This document shows positions 10,516 through 21,849 of a DNA stretch of 64,000 bases, piece after piece. The position numbers and the translations under genes were made by a program. The stretch is from NCBI GenBank assembly GCA_017642695.1, contig JAEPQD010000001.1:796665-860664 (forward strand). Direction: 5' to 3'. Positions within the stretch are counted from its first letter, which is position 1; every line of letters begins with the position of its first letter. The notes beneath the pieces are model-generated. The model had not been told where the DNA came from. It made no database searches and saw nothing but the letters and a program-made list of their open reading frames with translations. The DNA comes from Parvibaculum sp. GTDB lineage: Bacteria > Pseudomonadota > Alphaproteobacteria > Parvibaculales > Parvibaculaceae.

Positions 10516-11217
10516 TCACGCCGCGAGCGACTTGCCGATTTCCTCGGCTGCCGCGCGCGGACTGCCTGCGCCGGTGATGGGCCGGCCGATTACCAGAATG
10601 TCAGCTCCGAGCGAGAGCGCTTCGGAAGGCGTCATTACGCGCTTCTGGTCGCCGACATCGCTGCCCGCCGGTCGGATGCCGGGCACGATGAGCTTGAAAT
10701 CGGGACCGAGGTCGCGCCGCAGCAACTCGATCTCATGTGCGGAGCAGACGACGCCGTCAAGCCCGGCCGAAGCTGCCAGAGCCGCTAGACGGCGCACATG
10801 GTCGGCCGGCGATCCCGAAACACCGGTATCGGCGAGGTCTGCCTGATCGAGGCTGGTCAGCATGGTGACGCCGATGATGAGCGGGCGTTCGGGGCCCGCT
10901 TCCTTCGCCGCGTCCGCCGCCGCCCGCATCATGGCGCTGCCACCTGCCGTGTGCACGTTCACGATGGCAGGCTTGAGTGGCAGGACCGCGCGGATACCGC
11001 CCGCAACTGTGTTCGGTATGTCATGGAGCTTCAGGTCGAGAAAGATTGGCAGGCCGGTTTCCGCAACGGCCTGGTAGCCGGCTGGGCCTTGCGCATTGAA
11101 GAATTCCATACCGAGCTTGATGCCGCCGACCCGTCCTTCGAGATCGCGCGCAAGAGCAATGGCGCGGCTGATCTCGGTTGTGTCGAGAGCGCAGAAAACG
11201 GGGTTATCGAGTTTCAT
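10516..11217 (-). CDS. pyrF: Orotidine 5'-phosphate decarboxylase
   Basis: This 233-residue enzyme converts OMP to UMP, the last step of UMP synthesis. The catalytic DLKLHDIPNT (residues about 61-70) carries the Asp-Lys-Asp network, and the phosphate-binding region VPGIRP and VIGRPITGA is intact. Length is typical. The ATG start follows a 75-bp gap after the LapA-like gene. It is followed 7 bp later by trpF, so a pyrimidine gene heads the trp genes here. Confidence 0.95.
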   Translation of the reverse strand: MKLDNPVFCALDTTEISRAIALARDLEGRVGGIKLGMEFFNAQGPAGYQAVAETGLPIFLDLKLHDIPNTVAGGIRAVLPLKPAIVNVHTAGGSAMMRAAADAAKEAGPERPLIIGVTMLTSLDQADLADTGVSGSPADHVRRLAALAASAGLDGVVCSAHEIELLRRDLGPDFKLIVPGIRPAGSDVGDQKRVMTPSEALSLGADILVIGRPITGAGSPRAAAEEIGKSLAA

Positions 11218-11292
11218 GCGGGCTTGCCCCTTGGCTTTTGGGCGCGTGATTCCGGGCCTTATAGCAGATCGCGGAAGCGTGCGGGTGCTATT

Positions 11293-11580
11293 CTAGGCCT
11301 CGTCACGCAGCGCCGGAAGAGCGCTGCTGGAGGGGGCCGTCCGGGCCGCCTGAGCGGCCTTCTTGCGGCGAGCCTGCACCCAGGCGCCGATCCCGCCGAT
11401 CAGGATGCCGAGAAAGACCGAGCACAGAATGATCAGGAAAAGGGGTACTTCGAGCCCGAGCGCCGGGGTTTCCGGATCGAAGGGATCGAGGCTGAAGGTA
11501 ACCGGGGCGCGGTTTGCCACCGCAATCGCCATTGCAAGAACGATAACGGGAGGCAGGACGAGCCAGCGCAGGAGTTTCAA
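11293..11580 (-). CDS. LapA/DUF1049-like two-helix inner-membrane protein
   Basis: This 95-residue protein has hydrophobic segments at about residues 7-25 and 45-67, joined by a short acidic loop and followed by a basic tail. This is the architecture of the LapA (lipopolysaccharide assembly protein A) domain family, also called DUF1049. Its position between ihfB and pyrF is conserved in alphaproteobacteria. The start codon is TTG at 11580. In enterobacteria LapA works with LapB in LPS regulation. No lapB is seen here, so the role is inferred from family only. Confidence 0.75.
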   Translation of the reverse strand: MKLLRWLVLPPVIVLAMAIAVANRAPVTFSLDPFDPETPALGLEVPLFLIILCSVFLGILIGGIGAWVQARRKKAAQAARTAPSSSALPALRDEA

Positions 11581-11633
11581 CGGGCGGATTCCTGTCCAGA
11601 GTGATCCAGCAAAAACGGTTCAGACGGCGAAGG

Positions 11634-11969
11634 TCAGTCGTCGCTATCGTCGTTGTCGTCGTGAGACATGAGCTTGTCGTCGGCGATATCGGCATTGTTG
11701 AGCCGTTCGCGCAGCTCCTTGCCCGTCTTGAAGAATGGCACCGACTTTTCCTCGACGTGAACAGGCTCGCCGGTCCGGGGATTGCGCCCCGTGCGGGCTG
11801 GCCGGTTCTTGACAGAAAAGGCACCAAACCCGCGCAGTTCCACCCGGTCTCCGCGGGCAAGGGCCGCGCTGATTTCGTCGAAGATCGTGCTCACGATGCG
11901 TTCGACGTCGCGCTGGTAGAGATGGGGATTGGCTTGGGCGAGACGGGCGACGAGTTCCGATTTGATCAT
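11634..11969 (-). CDS. ihfB: Integration host factor subunit beta
   Basis: This 111-residue HU/IHF-family DNA-bending protein acts as a heterodimer with IHF-alpha in nucleoid structure, recombination and sigma-54 promoter activation. The [21 protein letters not shown] segment, split around residues 45-65, holds the beta-arm and the intercalating proline (NP). The C-terminal tail after about residue 95 is an unusually acidic run of Asp. The ATG start has good family alignment (MIKSELV). It lies downstream of sppA. Confidence 0.95.
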   Translation of the reverse strand: MIKSELVARLAQANPHLYQRDVERIVSTIFDEISAALARGDRVELRGFGAFSVKNRPARTGRNPRTGEPVHVEEKSVPFFKTGKELRERLNNADIADDKLMSHDDNDDSDD

Positions 11970-12040
11970 TTTCTTGCGTCCCCCGGCTTCGTCTCACCGC
12001 GCTTCCCCCGCTTGCCGGAAACGGCGGGAACCTGTTTTCA

Positions 12041-12985
12041 TTAGCGGTCAGGTTGCCAAAGGCTCGTCAGACCGTCAAGTGTAAGTCGTTTTGTCTGCTG
12101 TGTTTTTCCGGTCAAGCCATCGGCGGCGACGACCGCCGCTTCGCCGAGTGCCTGGCCGACGAAGCCGGCGAACCCGAGTTCGGGATAGGCCGGCACCCAA
12201 TCTGTAACCGGCAGGTCTTCATCGACCTCGTGGGTTTCGGCAAGCCACGCGATTGCAGCCTCTTCACCGCCGAGTTCATCCACCAGCCCGTTTTCGACCG
12301 CCTGCCAGCCCGTATAGATGCGGCCGTCGCCTACCCGCCGCGCGGTCGCTTCGTCCATCTTGCGGCGTTCGGCAACCAGCCTGAGGAACCAGTCATAGGA
12401 GCTGTCGATCAGTTCCTGGGTGACCTTGATCGACCTCGGGTCTGCCTTGTGAAAGGGGCTCGGTTCGGCCTTGAGCGGCGAGGATTTCACCTCGCGCATC
12501 TGGACGCCGATATTGTCGAGCAACTCTTCGAGTTGTGTCCACTGGAAGAGAACGCCGATGGAGCCTGTGATGGTATTGCCCCGGGCGACGATATGGTCCG
12601 CCGATATCGCAGCGATATAACCGCCAGAAGCGGCCACCGTGCCGAGAACGGCGACGACCGGCTTCTTCTCGGAAAGATCTCGAACGGATTCGTACAGCGC
12701 TTCAGCGCCGGTCGTGGTGCCGCCCGGACTGTCGATAGAGAGAATGACGGCCTTGACGCTGTCATCCTCGCCGATCCGCTCCAGCATGTCCTGTTGATAG
12801 CGGTCGTCGACGATGACGCCGCCAATCGTGACGCGCGCGATATGTGTCCGGTTGAAGCTTAGGCCGCTCTCGGCAAGCACGACGATCAGCGCCACGAGAA
12901 CGGCGACAACGGCGCCGGCGCGCCAGAAGAACAGCCGCCGCTTGAGACGTCGCCTGTCTGCGAGTGTATCGGCGTCGAGTGACAA
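12041..12985 (-). CDS. sppA: Signal peptide peptidase SppA (short, 36K type)
   Basis: This 314-residue membrane-anchored serine protease of family S49 digests cleaved signal peptides. One transmembrane segment (about residues 20-40) follows a basic N terminus, and the protease domain is periplasmic. The Ser-Lys dyad is S120 in VAASGGYI and K172 in SPLKAEPSPF. SIDSPGGTTT near residue 84 is the conserved oxyanion region. The short length corresponds to one S49 repeat, unlike the 67K enterobacterial form. The start is TTG with GGAGG 11 nt upstream. It lies downstream of rpsA. Confidence 0.93.
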   Translation of the reverse strand: MSLDADTLADRRRLKRRLFFWRAGAVVAVLVALIVVLAESGLSFNRTHIARVTIGGVIVDDRYQQDMLERIGEDDSVKAVILSIDSPGGTTTGAEALYESVRDLSEKKPVVAVLGTVAASGGYIAAISADHIVARGNTITGSIGVLFQWTQLEELLDNIGVQMREVKSSPLKAEPSPFHKADPRSIKVTQELIDSSYDWFLRLVAERRKMDEATARRVGDGRIYTGWQAVENGLVDELGGEEAAIAWLAETHEVDEDLPVTDWVPAYPELGFAGFVGQALGEAAVVAADGLTGKTQQTKRLTLDGLTSLWQPDR

Positions 12986-13087
12986 GGGAGAAGTCCTCCA
13001 GGTCAGAACATCCGGGACCCGGAGCTTAACGTGGCCTGCGAAAGAGTAAACGGTTTCGCTGCCGGATCGTTATGGCAGGGGGAAATG

Positions 13088-13116
13088 CCGGTGGCGCGGC
13101 GGTACCGCGCCACCGG
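13088..13116 (-). terminator. Strong hairpin downstream of rpsA
   Basis: CCGGTGGCGCGG (13088-13099) and its exact complement (13105-13116) form a 12-bp perfect stem with a 5-nt loop, 6 nt after the rpsA stop on the - strand. It lacks a clean U-run, so it may be a terminator or an mRNA-stabilising end. It lies between rpsA and sppA. Confidence 0.6.
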
Positions 13117-13122
13117 ATCGTC

Positions 13123-14832
13123 TTACTTGTCGTCCGTGCTGGCCTTGTTGAGCGCTGCACCGAGAATGTCGCCGAGCGAGGCGCCCGAGTCGGACGAACC
13201 GTACTGGGCGACGGCTTCCTTCTCTTCCGCGATTTCCAGCGCCTTGACGGAAAGCTGGATCTTGCGGGCGGCGCGGTCAAACTGCGTTACGCGGGCATCG
13301 ACCTTGTCGCCGACGGCAAAGCGCTCGGGGCGCTGGTCGCCGCGGTCGCGGGCGAGCTCTGCGCGGCGGATGAAGGCCTGCATGCTGTCGTCGCCGACGC
13401 TCACTTCGAGACCGTTATCCGTGACGCCTGTCACCGTGCAGGTAACAACGGCGCCCTTGCGGATATCGCCGAGGCTTTCCATCGGATCGCCGCCGAGCTG
13501 CTTGATGCCGAGCGAGATGCGTTCCTTCTCCGTGTCGACGTCGAGCACCTGCGCCTTGACGACCTGGCCCTTCTGGTAGTCCTGCATGGCTTCTTCGCCT
13601 GCGCGGTTCCAGTCGAGATCCGACATGTGCACCATGCCGTCTACATCGGCGTCGAGACCGATGAACAACCCGAACTCGGTGATGTTCTTGATCTCACCCT
13701 CAACGACCGTGCCGGGCGGGAAGCGCTCGGCAAAAGTGGTCCACGGGTTATCCATGCAATGCTTCAGGCCGAGCGAGATGCGGCGCTTCACCGGATCGAC
13801 TTCCAGCACCATCACTTCCACTTCCTGCGACGTGGAAACGATCTTGCCCGGATGCACGTTCTTCTTCGTCCAGCTCATTTCGGAAACATGGACGAGGCCT
13901 TCGACGCCCGGCTCCAGCTCCACGAACGCACCGTAGTCGGTGATGTTCGTCACGCGGCCCTTGAAGCGCGCGTTGAGCGGGTACTTGGCTTCGACGCCTT
14001 CCCACGGATCGGCTTCGAGCTGCTTCATGCCAAGCGAGATGCGCTGCGTGTCGTGGTTCACCTTGATGACCTGGACCTTCACGGTCTGACCGATCGAGAG
14101 AACTTCCGTCGGATGGTTCACACGGCGCCAGGCAATGTCGGTGACATGCAGCAGGCCGTCCACACCGCCCAGATCGACGAACGCGCCGTAGTCGGTGATG
14201 TTCTTGACGACGCCCTCGAGCACCTGGCCTTCCTTGAGGTTCTCGACGAGTTCCTGGCGCTGTTCGGCGCGCGTCTCTTCAAGGACTGCACGGCGTGAAA
14301 CGACGATGTTGCCGCGGCGCTTGTCCATTTTCAGGATCTGGAAGGGCTGCGGAATGTTCATAAGCGGCGTCACGTCGCGCACGGGACGGATATCGACCTG
14401 ACTGCCCGGGAGGAAGGCAACGGCACCGTCGAGGTCGACGGTGAAACCGCCCTTCACGCGGCCGAAGATCTGGCCGTCGACGCGCTCCTGCTTTTCGAAA
14501 GCGACTTCCAGGCGAATCCAGCTCTCTTCGCGCTTCGCCTTCTCGCGGCTCAGCACGGCCTCGCCCGCGGCGTTCTCGATGCGCTCGAGATAGACTTCGA
14601 CGGTGTCGCCGACATTGATGTCAGACGGCTTGCCGGGGGTGGCGAATTCTTTCAGGGGAACGCGGCCTTCGGTCTTGAGGCCCACGTCGATGATCGCGAG
14701 ATCGTTTTCAATGCCGACAACCGTCCCCTTGATGACGGAACCTTCCTGCATGTTGCTGTCCGAGAAGGACTGCTCGAGAAGGGCGGCGAAATCTTCGCGG
14801 CTCGGATTGAGCGCGCTGTCTGTGTTAGCCAA
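13123..14832 (-). CDS. rpsA: 30S ribosomal protein S1
   Basis: This 569-residue protein has six S1/OB RNA-binding repeats. Repeated signatures are ITDYGAFVDLGGVDGLLHVTD, ITDYGAFVELEPGVEGLVHVSE and ITEFGLFIGLDADVDGMVHMSD, each read in shorter pieces around residues 200-400. It unfolds mRNA for translation initiation. The start appears to be TTG at 14832 preceded by AGGAG at a 7-nt spacing, giving MANTDSALNPSREDF, which matches the family N terminus. It lies between cmk and sppA, the standard alphaproteobacterial context, with its own upstream promoter candidate. Confidence 0.96.
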   Translation of the reverse strand: MANTDSALNPSREDFAALLEQSFSDSNMQEGSVIKGTVVGIENDLAIIDVGLKTEGRVPLKEFATPGKPSDINVGDTVEVYLERIENAAGEAVLSREKAKREESWIRLEVAFEKQERVDGQIFGRVKGGFTVDLDGAVAFLPGSQVDIRPVRDVTPLMNIPQPFQILKMDKRRGNIVVSRRAVLEETRAEQRQELVENLKEGQVLEGVVKNITDYGAFVDLGGVDGLLHVTDIAWRRVNHPTEVLSIGQTVKVQVIKVNHDTQRISLGMKQLEADPWEGVEAKYPLNARFKGRVTNITDYGAFVELEPGVEGLVHVSEMSWTKKNVHPGKIVSTSQEVEVMVLEVDPVKRRISLGLKHCMDNPWTTFAERFPPGTVVEGEIKNITEFGLFIGLDADVDGMVHMSDLDWNRAGEEAMQDYQKGQVVKAQVLDVDTEKERISLGIKQLGGDPMESLGDIRKGAVVTCTVTGVTDNGLEVSVGDDSMQAFIRRAELARDRGDQRPERFAVGDKVDARVTQFDRAARKIQLSVKALEIAEEKEAVAQYGSSDSGASLGDILGAALNKASTDDK

Positions 14833-14946
14833 TAGAAGTCTCCTGACGATGCTTGTGTTCCGGCCGACGGTTGGGTCCGTGGGTCTTCCCCCGAAATCGT
14901 GAAGTGTTCGGGAGCGTGTGGATCTGGCACTCGGTTAGGGGTTGCG

Positions 14947-14974
14947 GATATGTCCTGCGCCCACCGCACGTCAA
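14947..14974 (-). promoter_or_regulatory. Candidate promoter for rpsA
   Basis: On the - strand TTGACG (14974-14969) and CATATC (14952-14947) are separated by 16 nt, in the 192-bp gap between cmk and rpsA. The long leader would suit autogenous control of S1, which is inference only. Confidence 0.35.
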
Positions 14975-14990
14975 AGGCTTCGCCAATGCG

Positions 14991-15022
14991 AAAAAGCGCG
15001 CTCGCCCCATGAGCGAAAACGC
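14991..15022 (-). terminator. Terminator after cmk
   Basis: On the - strand, CGCTC and GAGCG (15015-15011 and 15003-14999) form a stem with a 7-nt loop. GCG/CGC pairs may extend it across a T bulge. It is followed by CTTTTT (14996-14991). It starts a few nt after the cmk stop. Confidence 0.5.
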
Positions 15023-15024
15023 AC

Positions 15025-17882
<2,858 letters not shown>

Positions 17883-17954
17883 TTACGGGGACTTGCAGCG
17901 CAGTTCTGCATCGTATGCATTCCCCGGCCGCGATTGCGCGACCCATCGCGATCT

Positions 17955-18018
17955 TTGCCAATTGGGCAAGGCACGTACTTCTGGACGAATTGTCAATTTT
18001 TATGAACTGACGGATTAC
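17955..18018 (+). promoter_or_regulatory. Candidate control region of the aromatic operon
   Basis: An inverted repeat TTGCC-N5-GGCAA (17955-17969) lies upstream of an AT-rich stretch. TTGTCA (17990-17995) and a weak GATTAC (18013-18018) are 17 nt apart. This could be the AraC-controlled promoter of the operon starting at 18102. The evidence is pattern only. Confidence 0.25.
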
Positions 18019-18101
18019 GCACTTTCCGTCCCGCTACTGCATGCTTTTCGCAACAACCGCCGCACGCGGAATTGCGGAAGCAGCGGAAAGAGGAGGAAAC
18101 G

Positions 18102-19484
18102 ATGGACTTGGTGCAAGAGCCGGGGGACATCCCGAGCAAGGCTGCAATCCGTTCCTATTTCGACCCTTCCGAGGGAACGCTGGACAGGCGCGTCTTCGCC
18201 GACCAGAGCCTCTACGATCTGGAGATGAAGAATATCTATGCCCGCGCGTGGAACTTCATGTGCCACGAAAGTCATATCCCCAATCCGGGCGACTACTTCA
18301 TCAACTATATCGGCGAGGACCAGGTCATCGTCGTCCGCGACAAGCAGGGCGAGGTACAGGTGCTCCTCAATACCTGCCGCCATCGCGGCAACGCGCTATG
18401 CCGCGCCGAGCAAGGCAACGCCAAGTCGTTCGTCTGCTCCTATCATGGCTGGAACTACGACCTGAACGGCGACCTGATCGGCGTACCTGGGCTGTCGTCC
18501 TACTACCGCAAGGACTTCGATAAGTCGCAATGGGGCCTCGCCAAGGCGGCGCAGGTCGATCACTTCCACGGATTCTACTTCGCTACGCTCGATTCCGACG
18601 CGCCGCCGCTTCATGACTATCTTGGAGAGGTTGGCCGCATCGGACTGGGGTTGCTCGTGGCCAACGGTCCGGTCGAAGCGGTGGACGGCATCCAGAAGAA
18701 CGTCATTGATTGCAACTGGAAGATCGCCGTCGACAATCTTTTCGACTGGTATCACGTGCAATACAGCCATGCATCGGCGGGCGCAGCGGGCTTTATGGAT
18801 ATCGCCGCAATCCTGCATCCGAACAACCAGATGGTGATGTTCGGCGAATATGGCCATGCGATTAGCGGACCGGTCATTCCCGAGGAGAAACAGGCGGAAA
18901 TCGACGCCATGACGGATGAGGAGCGGCTCGCGGCGGCGGCGGCGGGAATGCTCAAGAATCCAGACAAGCCCGTGGTCCCGCCACGTCTCAGCACTGCACG
19001 AGATATGCTCGGTCCGACCGGCGTGCGCTGCATGGGGCATCCCAATATCTTCCCGAACCTCTGGGTATCGACGAATGGAACACAGCTTTCGCTGCGTCTG
19101 CCGCGCGGGCCTTTCGCTACGGAAATCTGGTGGTTCACTTTCCTGCCCAAGGGTTTGCCCGAGGAGGTGAGGAAGCAGCAGATTGCCTTCAACGCTCATC
19201 TGTTTGGCCCCGCCGGCATGCTCGAGCAGGACGATGGCGAAAACTGGAGCCAGAGCACGCGCGCCTCGCGCGGAACGGTCTCGCGTAAGTATCGCCATCA
19301 TCTCGCGATGGGCCTCGGGCATGACGAGGTGCTCTACGACGAGCGTGGCGCCGTCCGCGTCGAAACGACGATCAGCGAACATGCGCAACGCTGGCTCTAC
19401 ACCTACTGGATGAACTGGATGTCCGCCGACAGTTGGGCGGACATCAAGGCGAACCAGCCCGCCCTGCCCAAAGGGAGGGTCTGA
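18102..19484 (+). CDS. Aromatic ring-hydroxylating dioxygenase, large (alpha) subunit
   Basis: This 460-residue subunit activates O2 and makes a cis-dihydrodiol from an aromatic ring. The N-terminal Rieske [2Fe-2S] site uses Cys92, His94, Cys112 and His115 (CRHRG and CSYHGW). The mononuclear iron site lies in the segment around residues 205-225 (NWKIAVDN, then DWYHVQYSH), with the bridging Asp. The start is ATG at 18102, 4 nt after a near-perfect AGGAGGA. A longer in-frame start 10 codons upstream would ignore this SD. It is the first gene of an eight-enzyme meta-cleavage operon. The ring substrate (biphenyl-, alkylbenzene- or phenylpropionate-like) cannot be decided here. No ferredoxin or reductase gene follows. 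Confidence 0.92.
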   Translation: MDLVQEPGDIPSKAAIRSYFDPSEGTLDRRVFADQSLYDLEMKNIYARAWNFMCHESHIPNPGDYFINYIGEDQVIVVRDKQGEVQVLLNTCRHRGNALCRAEQGNAKSFVCSYHGWNYDLNGDLIGVPGLSSYYRKDFDKSQWGLAKAAQVDHFHGFYFATLDSDAPPLHDYLGEVGRIGLGLLVANGPVEAVDGIQKNVIDCNWKIAVDNLFDWYHVQYSHASAGAAGFMDIAAILHPNNQMVMFGEYGHAISGPVIPEEKQAEIDAMTDEERLAAAAAGMLKNPDKPVVPPRLSTARDMLGPTGVRCMGHPNIFPNLWVSTNGTQLSLRLPRGPFATEIWWFTFLPKGLPEEVRKQQIAFNAHLFGPAGMLEQDDGENWSQSTRASRGTVSRKYRHHLAMGLGHDEVLYDERGAVRVETTISEHAQRWLYTYWMNWMSADSWADIKANQPALPKGRV

Positions 19485-20047
19485 TGGCGCAGGCAAAAGC
19501 GGTGCACGCCGAAACAACGGGTCTCGATACCCTCGCGCCACGGCAGCGCATGGAACTCCAGTTCGAGATTGAGCAATTTCTATACGCTGAGGCAGCCATG
19601 ATCGATGGGCGCGAATATCGCGCATGGCTCGACCTCTGGACCGAGGATTGCAGTTACTGGATGCCCATTCGACGCACTGTGACGCTCTCCGATATCGACC
19701 GCGAGTTTACCAGGCGCGGTGACATGTCCTTCTATGACGACAATAAGCAGTCGCTTGCCATGCGTGTCGCCAAGATGGAATCGGGTTCCTCGTGGTCCGA
19801 AGATCCTCCTTCCCGCACGCGCCACATCGTCGGCAACGTTCGCATTACCGATGTGAAGGGCGACGAGATGACCGTCGAAGTAGCATTCCTGCTCTACCGC
19901 AGCCGTCTCAACACCGAGGAGAGCATGTGGGTCGGCCGGCGGGTGGACAGGCTGAGGCGTGTCGATGGAGCGCTGAAGCTCTGCGGGCGAGAAATCTATC
20001 TCGATCAGACCCTCATTCGTGCAACCAACATGAGCACGCTGTTCTAG
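19484..20047 (+). CDS. Aromatic ring-hydroxylating dioxygenase, small (beta) subunit
   Basis: This 187-residue NTF2-fold structural subunit completes the alpha3beta3 oxygenase. Family features are EIEQFLYAEAAMIDGREYRAWLDLW (read around residues 25-50), YWMPIRRT, SRTRHIVGN near residue 118 and a basic stretch with YRSR. Its ATG shares a base with the alpha-subunit TGA (TGATG), and GGGAGG lies 5 nt upstream inside the alpha gene. This tight coupling fits 1:1 production of the two subunits. Confidence 0.92.
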   Translation: MAQAKAVHAETTGLDTLAPRQRMELQFEIEQFLYAEAAMIDGREYRAWLDLWTEDCSYWMPIRRTVTLSDIDREFTRRGDMSFYDDNKQSLAMRVAKMESGSSWSEDPPSRTRHIVGNVRITDVKGDEMTVEVAFLLYRSRLNTEESMWVGRRVDRLRRVDGALKLCGREIYLDQTLIRATNMSTLF

Positions 20048-20080
20048 GCGGCATCGGAATTTCAACGAGCGGGGAGGCTC

Positions 20081-20926
20081 ATGGGCGTTTTATCGGGAGA
20101 GGTCGCCCTCGTCACGGGAGGCGGATCGGGACTTGGCCGCGCGATCATTGGCAGGTTTGTCGAGGAAGGCGCGCGGGTGGTGGCGTTCGACCGCTCGACC
20201 GAAAGGCTCGGTGCGCTTCGCGACGAATATGGCGAAGCGGTCGCGACCCATGCGGGCGATGTGCGCTCGCTTGAAGACAACAAGGCCGCCGTCTCGCTGG
20301 CCGTGGAGCGCTTCGGCAAGCTCGACTGCGCCATCGGTAATGCAGGCATATGGGACTACAGCGTCACGCTCGACGAAATGCCGGAAGAGCAACTCGACGG
20401 TGCCTTCGACGAACTTTTCGGCGTCAATGTGAAGGGCTACCTGCTGCTCGCGAAAGCGGCGCTTTCGGCCCTCGTCCGATCCCGCGGCTCTCTCGTTTAT
20501 ACCGTCTCCAATGCCGGCTTCGATCCGGCAGGCGGCGGCGCGCTCTATACGGCCTCCAAGCATGCCGTCGTCGGACTGATCCGCCAGCTCGCCTTCGAGT
20601 TTGCGCCGGCGGTGCGCGTGAACGGCGTCGCGCCCGGCCCAATCGACACCGATCTGCGCGGTCCAACCGCACTCGGTCTCTCCGAAACGGCCATCAGCAG
20701 CGTCGATCTTCCGAAGGTCGCGGCCCCGGTTGTGCCGCTCGGACGAGTACCGGCGACACCGGAATATGCGGGCTCCTATGTCTACTTCGCCTCGCGCAGG
20801 GACAGTGCTCCGGCAACGGGCGGCGTTCTCATCTGCGAGACCGGCATCGGCGTGAGAGGAATTGGCGTCGTCTCGGCGGGAACGGGACTCGCAGCGAAAT
20901 ACGGGAATGGAGAGGCAGCATCATGA
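20081..20926 (+). CDS. cis-2,3-dihydrodiol-2,3-diol dehydrogenase (SDR, BphB/HcaB-like)
   Basis: This 281-residue short-chain dehydrogenase should oxidise the cis-dihydrodiol to a catechol with NAD+. The nucleotide loop TGGGSGLGRAI lies at residues 12-22, NAGIWDY near 88, the catalytic Ser in YTVSNAG and YxxxK in YTASKHAVVG near 155-160, then VNGVAPGPIDTDLRG. These last motifs are characteristic of the BphB group. It lies 33 bp after the beta subunit, and its stop overlaps the next ATG by 4 bp. Confidence 0.9.
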   Translation: MGVLSGEVALVTGGGSGLGRAIIGRFVEEGARVVAFDRSTERLGALRDEYGEAVATHAGDVRSLEDNKAAVSLAVERFGKLDCAIGNAGIWDYSVTLDEMPEEQLDGAFDELFGVNVKGYLLLAKAALSALVRSRGSLVYTVSNAGFDPAGGGALYTASKHAVVGLIRQLAFEFAPAVRVNGVAPGPIDTDLRGPTALGLSETAISSVDLPKVAAPVVPLGRVPATPEYAGSYVYFASRRDSAPATGGVLICETGIGVRGIGVVSAGTGLAAKYGNGEAAS

Positions 20927-21798
20927 GCGTGGCATCGCTGGGCTATATCGGTTTCGAGGTGAGCGACCTTGGAGCATGGGACAGTTACCTGACGGGTTTT
21001 CTCGGGCTCATGCCGGGGCGGAGCAACGGCACCTCGGCGCGCTACCGGATGGACGACCGCGCTTTCCGTCTGCAGATCGATGAGGGAAAGGCAGACGACA
21101 TTTCCTTTATCGGTCTCGAGGTTGAGACCTGGGAGGGGATGCAGGCGCTGCGCGGGAAGCTGGACAAGGAAGGTGTCAAATACGCGCCTGCCTCCGACAA
21201 TCTGAAGGCGGAACGCGGCGTTCGCGATCTCATCGTGCTCACCGACCCGGCCGGGCTTCAGGTCGAGATCTATGTCGGGGCGACGGTACTCACAAGCGTG
21301 CCGTTCAACTCGCCCGCGGGCGTGTCGGAGTATCTCACCGGCGAGCAGGGCGCGGGCCATGTCGTGCTGGCGTCGGAGAAGATCGACGAGGTGCGCGACT
21401 TCTACACGCGGCTTCTCGGCTTCAGGCTTTCCGACACCATCGGCATCGCCATCGCGCCGGACTTCACGCTGACGCTCGAGTTCTATCATTGCAATCCGCG
21501 CCACCACACGCTGGCGCTTGCACCCATGCCCGCGCCCAAGCGGCTGCATCACTTCATGGTGGAGATGGCGACGATGGACGATGTCGGCTTCGCGATGGAC
21601 CGCATCGAGAAGTGCGGTGTGAAGCAGACCATGACGCTCGGCAAGCACAGCAATGACCGGATGATCTCCTTTTACGCGGCAACCCCGTCGGGCTTCGAGG
21701 TGGAAGTCGGCACCGCAGGCATCGCCGTTCACGATGAGGTCTGGCGTGTCACCCATCATGAGGTCACCAGCATGTGGGGTCACAAGCGCTGCAGCTGA
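20923..21798 (+). CDS. Extradiol ring-cleavage dioxygenase (BphC-like, two-domain VOC)
   Basis: This 291-residue type I extradiol dioxygenase opens the catechol ring next to the hydroxyls. Two vicinal-oxygen-chelate modules are visible. The Fe(II) ligands are in the second: His146 (GAGHVVL), His210 (RLHHFMVE) and Glu261 (FEVEVG), matching the BphC spacing almost exactly. The ATG overlaps the SDR stop (ATGA). Longer open frames upstream are the shadow of the SDR gene. The two-domain size fits a 2,3-dihydroxybiphenyl 1,2-dioxygenase or a 3-substituted catechol enzyme. Confidence 0.92.
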   Translation: MSVASLGYIGFEVSDLGAWDSYLTGFLGLMPGRSNGTSARYRMDDRAFRLQIDEGKADDISFIGLEVETWEGMQALRGKLDKEGVKYAPASDNLKAERGVRDLIVLTDPAGLQVEIYVGATVLTSVPFNSPAGVSEYLTGEQGAGHVVLASEKIDEVRDFYTRLLGFRLSDTIGIAIAPDFTLTLEFYHCNPRHHTLALAPMPAPKRLHHFMVEMATMDDVGFAMDRIEKCGVKQTMTLGKHSNDRMISFYAATPSGFEVEVGTAGIAVHDEVWRVTHHEVTSMWGHKRCS

Positions 21799-21849
21799 AC
21801 GGCCGAAAATACGAAGAACAGATAACAAATTTCGTCGACAGGAGAGGAT